From contig JASHTO010000057.1 in assembly GCA_030040515.1 (NCBI GenBank), positions 1 through 17,783 of the forward strand: DNA of 17,783 nucleotides, in the 5' to 3' direction. This document shows, one piece after another, positions 14,625 to 17,783 of the stretch. A model generated the notes under the pieces. That model saw only the letters and a program-made list of their open reading frames with translations, did not search any database and was not told the origin of the DNA. Made by a program: the position numbers and the translations under genes. Numbering within the stretch: the first letter of the stretch is position 1; each line of letters opens with the position of its first letter. The stretch comes from Terriglobia bacterium (GTDB taxonomy: Bacteria; Acidobacteriota; Terriglobia; UBA7540).

Positions 14625-16174
14625 TGGGAAAAGTGCCGCACTCCGGTCAGGACCATGGCCATTTTGTGTTGGTTGGCCGCGGCGATGACTTCATTGTCGC
14701 GAACCGACCCGCCGGGCTGCACAATCGCCGTTACTCCTACCCGCGCCGCCTCCTCCACGTTGTCGGAAAACGGAAAGAAGGCGTCGGAAGCAAGGACCGT
14801 GCCTTCCAGAGGATGCTTCAGCTCGCGGGCCTTTGTGGCGCCCAGCTTGACGGAGTCCACGCGGCTCATTTGGCCCGCTCCAACCCCCACCAGAACTCCC
14901 CGCCGGGCGAAAACGATGCCGTTTGATTTGGTGTGCTTCACGACGCGCCAGGCAAAAATCATGGCTTCCATTTCTTCCGGCGCAGGCTGGCGCTCAGTGA
15001 CGTACTTCCAAAGTTGGGGCTGGGCGGGCAACGAATCGGGAGTCTGGACCAGCAATCCGCCCCCCACAACTTTGAGCTGAAGGCCGAAGTCGTCCCCCAA
15101 CGTTGCCGACATGTCGAGGAGGCGAAGATTTTTCTTGCCGGCCAAACGCTCGAGCGCCGCAGGTTCAAATCCCGGCGCTACCACGGCCTCCACAAAAAGC
15201 TTCGCCAACTCTTCCGCCGTGGGCCCGTTCACGGTGAGGTTGAAAGCGATCACCGACCCGAAAGCTGATACCGGGTCAACTTCCAGAGCGCGCTGGTAGC
15301 TTTCCACCAGCGTCGTGCCGGAGGCCACTCCGCAAGGGTTGGTGTGCTTGATGATGACCGTGGTGGGTTCTTCGAATTCCTGCACCAGCCGCCAGGCGGC
15401 ATCCAAATCCACCAGGTTGTTGTAGGAAAGTTCCTTGCCCTGGAGCTGCGGCGCCGCGGCCAGCCCGCGCCCGGCCGTGGCGGGGCTGCGATAGAGCACA
15501 GCTTTCTGATGCGGATTCTCACCGTACCGCAAGTCCATCACTTTCCGATAGTTCAAATGGAGGTTTTCGGGAAGTTCCTCACTGGCCATCTTCTGAAGGG
15601 CGGTGGAAATGGCGCTGTCATACGCCGCCGTCGTGGCAAAAGCCTTTCGCGCCAGCGCCGCACGCGTCTCGCGCGAAATGCCCCCGCTGTTGCCCTGCAA
15701 TTCGCCCAGAACCCTGGCGTAATCGGCGGCGTCCACAACCACCGCGACGTCCTCAAAGTTCTTGGCGGCCGAGCGCAGCATCGAGGGACCTCCGATATCG
15801 ATGTTCTCGATCAGCTCCTCCAGGGTTACGCCCGGCTTGATGGCCGTCTTTTCGAAGGGATAGAGATTCACCACCACCATGTCGATGAGGTCGATGCCTT
15901 GTTCCTTCACTTGCTGCTGGTGCTGAGGGTTTGAGCGCATCGCCAGCAGCCCGCCATGCACTTTGGGGTGAAGGGTTTTCACCCGGCCGTCGAGCATTTC
16001 GGGGAACCCCGTCAAGTCCGAAACATCGCGGACCTTCAGCCCCTTTTCACGAAGCAGTTTCGCCGTGCCGCCGGTTGAAACCAGTTCGACCCCCAGGGCG
16101 AGGAGTCCTGAAGCGAGTTCAATGATGCCGGTTTTATCGCTGACGCTGATCAGCGCCCGGGAGATTTTGCGCAT
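14621..16174 (-). CDS. purH: Bifunctional AICAR transformylase / IMP cyclohydrolase
   Basis: PurH performs the last two steps of purine synthesis: formylation of AICAR with 10-formyl-tetrahydrofolate, then ring closure to IMP. The 517-residue protein has the normal length and both halves. The N-terminal MGS-like cyclohydrolase domain (residues 1-150) shows 'ALISVSDKTGI', 'STGGTAKLL', 'VKTLHPKVHGGLLA' (65-78) and 'VVNLYPFEKT'. The transformylase half (about 195-517) shows 'DLRYGENPHQKA' (214-225), the catalytic Lys-His in KHTNPCG (276-282), and 'PGGSVRDNEVIAAANQHKMAMVLTGVRHFSH' at the end. The ATG at 16174 has an AAGGA site upstream. No other purine genes are adjacent. Its tail overlaps the tail of the VWFA-related gene. 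Confidence 0.98.
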   Translation of the reverse strand: MRKISRALISVSDKTGIIELASGLLALGVELVSTGGTAKLLREKGLKVRDVSDLTGFPEMLDGRVKTLHPKVHGGLLAMRSNPQHQQQVKEQGIDLIDMVVVNLYPFEKTAIKPGVTLEELIENIDIGGPSMLRSAAKNFEDVAVVVDAADYARVLGELQGNSGGISRETRAALARKAFATTAAYDSAISTALQKMASEELPENLHLNYRKVMDLRYGENPHQKAVLYRSPATAGRGLAAAPQLQGKELSYNNLVDLDAAWRLVQEFEEPTTVIIKHTNPCGVASGTTLVESYQRALEVDPVSAFGSVIAFNLTVNGPTAEELAKLFVEAVVAPGFEPAALERLAGKKNLRLLDMSATLGDDFGLQLKVVGGGLLVQTPDSLPAQPQLWKYVTERQPAPEEMEAMIFAWRVVKHTKSNGIVFARRGVLVGVGAGQMSRVDSVKLGATKARELKHPLEGTVLASDAFFPFSDNVEEAARVGVTAIVQPGGSVRDNEVIAAANQHKMAMVLTGVRHFSH

Positions 16175-16365
16175 GGAATTCCTTGTCCAGAGAGAAGCGA
16201 GTCAGGAGCCAATCCTCATTCGCCGATTCCAGCCTGCGAGCAACAACCACATGGGTTCACACGGTGAATGGTGATGATTCGATGGCAAAGAAATCGCACG
16301 GTTCTGGGGCGGCAAAGAAGCGGGGGTGTTACAGCCCTTTTCCTGACTTCCGTCTCCCGACCTTT

Positions 16366-16923
16366 TCATTCTGCTTTTGTTGCTTTAAACTTGACCTTCC
16401 CATCCTCAATCGACACGGAGAACTGCACCTTGTCACAGCTCAGCGTCTTCTTGATCTGTTCGGTCTTGTCCTTAATGAACTTGTGGAATGCGGCGGGATC
16501 AAGCCCGCTGGCCTTCTCTCCTGTCTGTTTTCTCGCCTCTCGCATGGCTTGGAGAAGCTGATCGACCTTCTCCTTTTCCGCCTCGGGATCCGAACAAACC
16601 ACGCGCACGGCCCCATCATCCGTCGTCGCCTCGGCAGAGCGTTTTTGGGCAGCAAACTGGCCGCGGCCTTCTTCCTTATCCTGAAGCTTGCGCTGCCAAA
16701 GCTGCCGGTTCACCGAATACTTCTGCAGGATGCTGGTAAACCGGAAGCGCTGCCCGAAGCTCAGCTTGGATTGGTCGCTGGAATATCGCTTGATGGTGGT
16801 CTCCACGCGGGAAAGTGTATCGTGCGGAGGGCGAGGGGATCCGCCGCTGAAAAAGACATCGTACTCTATCTTCAGACGCCGGATATCGTCATCGAGCTTA
16901 TTCAGCTCTTCGTCAACCGTCAC
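16366..16923 (-). CDS. Small soluble helical protein resembling the MXAN_5187 C-terminal domain group
   Basis: The 185-residue protein has no signal peptide or membrane segment. The N-terminal half ('DELNKLDDDIRRLKIEYDVFF', with an extra E, then 'PRPPHDTLSRVETTIKRYSSD', 'LSFGQRFRFTSILQKYSVNRQLWQRKLQDKEEG') resembles proteins of Acidobacteriota and Myxococcota named after Myxococcus MXAN_5187; this is from memory and unverified. The middle is charged, and the C-terminal part (about 110-185) is another helical segment ending in a short beta pair ('VQFSVSIEDGKVKFKA'). The function is unknown; the helix-rich, highly charged make-up suggests a protein- or nucleic-acid-binding role. The start is GTG at 16923 with GAGG seven bases upstream and a good promoter just before it, so it is probably its own transcription unit, possibly reading on into purH 191 bp downstream. 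Confidence 0.72.
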   Translation of the reverse strand: MTVDEELNKLDDDIRRLKIEYDVFFSGGSPRPPHDTLSRVETTIKRYSSDQSKLSFGQRFRFTSILQKYSVNRQLWQRKLQDKEEGRGQFAAQKRSAEATTDDGAVRVVCSDPEAEKEKVDQLLQAMREARKQTGEKASGLDPAAFHKFIKDKTEQIKKTLSCDKVQFSVSIEDGKVKFKATKAE

Positions 16924-16946
16924 GGTAGCGCCTCAAATCCTAGTGG

Positions 16947-16977
16947 ATTATACCGCGTTTGAAACGAGTTACGTCAA
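16947..16977 (-). promoter_or_regulatory. Sigma70-like promoter upstream of the small helical protein gene
   Basis: On the minus strand a perfect TATAAT (16947-16952) is preceded by TTGACG (16972-16977) with a 19-base spacer, slightly longer than ideal. Transcription would start near 16940, about 17 bases before the GTG start at 16923, leaving just enough room for the GAGG ribosome-binding site. Confidence 0.6.
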
Positions 16978-16998
16978 TTGGAAAGTTCAGTGTGTATT

Positions 16999-17079
16999 TG
17001 TAGCGGCGGTCTGCGACCGCAGAATCGCCGATCGCCCTGCCCAAAGCCTTCGGGCGACGGGTCGGAGATCGGCGCTACA
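16999..17079. repeat. Inverted-repeat (REP-like) element upstream of selA
   Basis: The 13-bp ends (16999-17011 and 17067-17079) are inverted copies matching at 11 of 13 positions and share the TGTAGCG edge with the element at 11296. Inside are a perfect 6-bp hairpin with a TGC loop (17006-17011 with 17015-17020) and a TCGCCC/GGGCGA stem (17032-17037 with 17052-17057). No gene lies in the spacer 16924-17130 and no promoter for selA was seen. Confidence 0.6.
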
Positions 17080-17130
17080 GCAAGGTGCGCCACTATCGGA
17101 ACGTTGACGGGTATGTGCGGGTGTGTTGAA

Positions 17131-17783
17131 ATGGCGGACGGACGCGCCATGGACTCACCGGTAACCAGTTCCCAATCCGCCTCGGCAAGCCTGCTTCGCG
17201 AGATTCCTGCCGTAGACGAGTTGTTGAACCGCCCCCGTCTGCGCGACCTCGAAAAACGCCTGGGCCACTGGCTGGCCGTGGAAGTGACGCGAAAAGTCTT
17301 GCAGAATCTTCGCGACAAGGTCTGCCGGGACAGCGTCCCCGGAATTCGCGTCGAGGAACTGGAAGAAGAAATCGTGAAGGAAGCCGAGGCCGAAGCCGGG
17401 TTTTCCCTTCAGCCCGTCATCAATGCCACGGGGGTGATCCTTCACACCAACCTCGGACGCGCGCCGATTGCCCCGGAGGCTCTTGCGCATCTTGTTGAGG
17501 CCGCCGCGGGCTACTCCAACCTTGAATTTGATCTGGAGCGGGGCGAGCGTGGCAAGCGCGACGTCCACACCGAACGCCTTTTCCGCAGCTTGTTGGGGGC
17601 GGAGCGCGCGCTGGTGGTGAATAACAACGCCGCCGCAGTTCTGCTCGCCCTGAATACGCTGGCCGAGGGTTCGGAAGTCATCGTTTCACGCGGGGAGCTG
17701 ATCGAAATTGGCGGTTCATTCCGCATCCCCGACGTCTGCGCGAAAAGCGGGGCGGTGCTTCGCGAAGTCGGCACCACCAACCG
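17131..17783 (+). CDS. selA: L-seryl-tRNA(Sec) selenium transferase SelA (3' part outside window)
   Basis: SelA converts seryl-tRNA(Sec) to selenocysteyl-tRNA(Sec) with selenophosphate, using pyridoxal phosphate. The visible 217 codons have the family's N-terminal block ('LLREIPAVDELLNRPRLRDL', about residues 15-34) and the start of the cofactor domain: 'NATGVILHTNLGRAPI', 'GYSNLEFDLERGERGKRDVHTERLF', 'ALVVNNNAAAVLLALNTLAEG', 'VIVSRGELIEIGGSFRIPDV' and 'EVGTTN' at the edge. The active-site Lys lies beyond the window. The start is uncertain: ATG at 17131 is used here, with alternatives at 17113 and 17149; none has a strong ribosome-binding site. SelB and SelD would be expected elsewhere, selB often directly after selA. 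Confidence 0.95.
   Translation, partial: MADGRAMDSPVTSSQSASASLLREIPAVDELLNRPRLRDLEKRLGHWLAVEVTRKVLQNLRDKVCRDSVPGIRVEELEEEIVKEAEAEAGFSLQPVINATGVILHTNLGRAPIAPEALAHLVEAAAGYSNLEFDLERGERGKRDVHTERLFRSLLGAERALVVNNNAAAVLLALNTLAEGSEVIVSRGELIEIGGSFRIPDVCAKSGAVLREVGTTN

Noticed and set aside
15150..15180. A T-arm-like GGTTCAAATCC sequence suggesting a tRNA
   Set aside because: It lies inside purH coding sequence, and no matching acceptor, D or anticodon arms are found around it.
16183..16962. A 259-codon plus-strand open frame over the purH upstream region and the small helical gene
   Set aside because: It runs antisense to a family-like protein with its own promoter, and its composition is irregular.

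Overview
The window looks like a piece of an Acidobacteriota chromosome, moderately G+C rich. Three things suggest this: an SBBP/choice-of-anchor-D surface protein with the C-terminal 'transmembrane hairpin plus last Ig strands' arrangement I associate with that phylum, a VWFA-related protein of the acidobacterial type, and several families of short inverted-repeat elements between genes. The assignment rests on protein style and was not checked by a search.

Layout. Bases 1-3829 (+) hold a large secreted repeat protein, cut by the left edge, followed 16 bp later by a small outer-membrane beta-barrel protein; both are envelope proteins. After a repeat-bearing spacer comes an exported transglutaminase-fold protein (4135-5166, +), convergent with a Tat-type FAD oxidoreductase of the berberine-bridge family (5185-6984, -). 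From 11162 down to 7003 (-) is the conserved translation/secretion cluster ffh - rpsP - khpA - rimM - trmD - rplS, with the oxidoreductase 18 bp behind rplS. A good sigma70-like promoter precedes ffh. A 246-bp quasi-palindromic element sits between rimM and trmD; it supplies the rimM stop codon and fills the place where the trmD ribosome-binding site should be.

Bases 13089-11578 (-) hold what looks like an undescribed three-gene unit: a 70-residue exported peptide whose predicted mature part is three exact copies of a 12-residue sequence, a seven-helix membrane protein, and a membrane-anchored 158-residue protein. The DNA copies of the 12-mer differ only at synonymous positions, so the peptide sequence itself appears to be under selection. 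A divergent VWFA-related protein lacking the metal-site residues (13473-14624, +) ends with a 4-bp tail overlap on purH (14621-16174, -). The right end holds a small soluble protein with a clear promoter (16366-16923, -) and the start of selA (17131 to the edge, +), which implies selenocysteine use.

No tRNA, rRNA, CRISPR array, transposase or prophage gene was seen. All functional calls come from reading motifs by eye.
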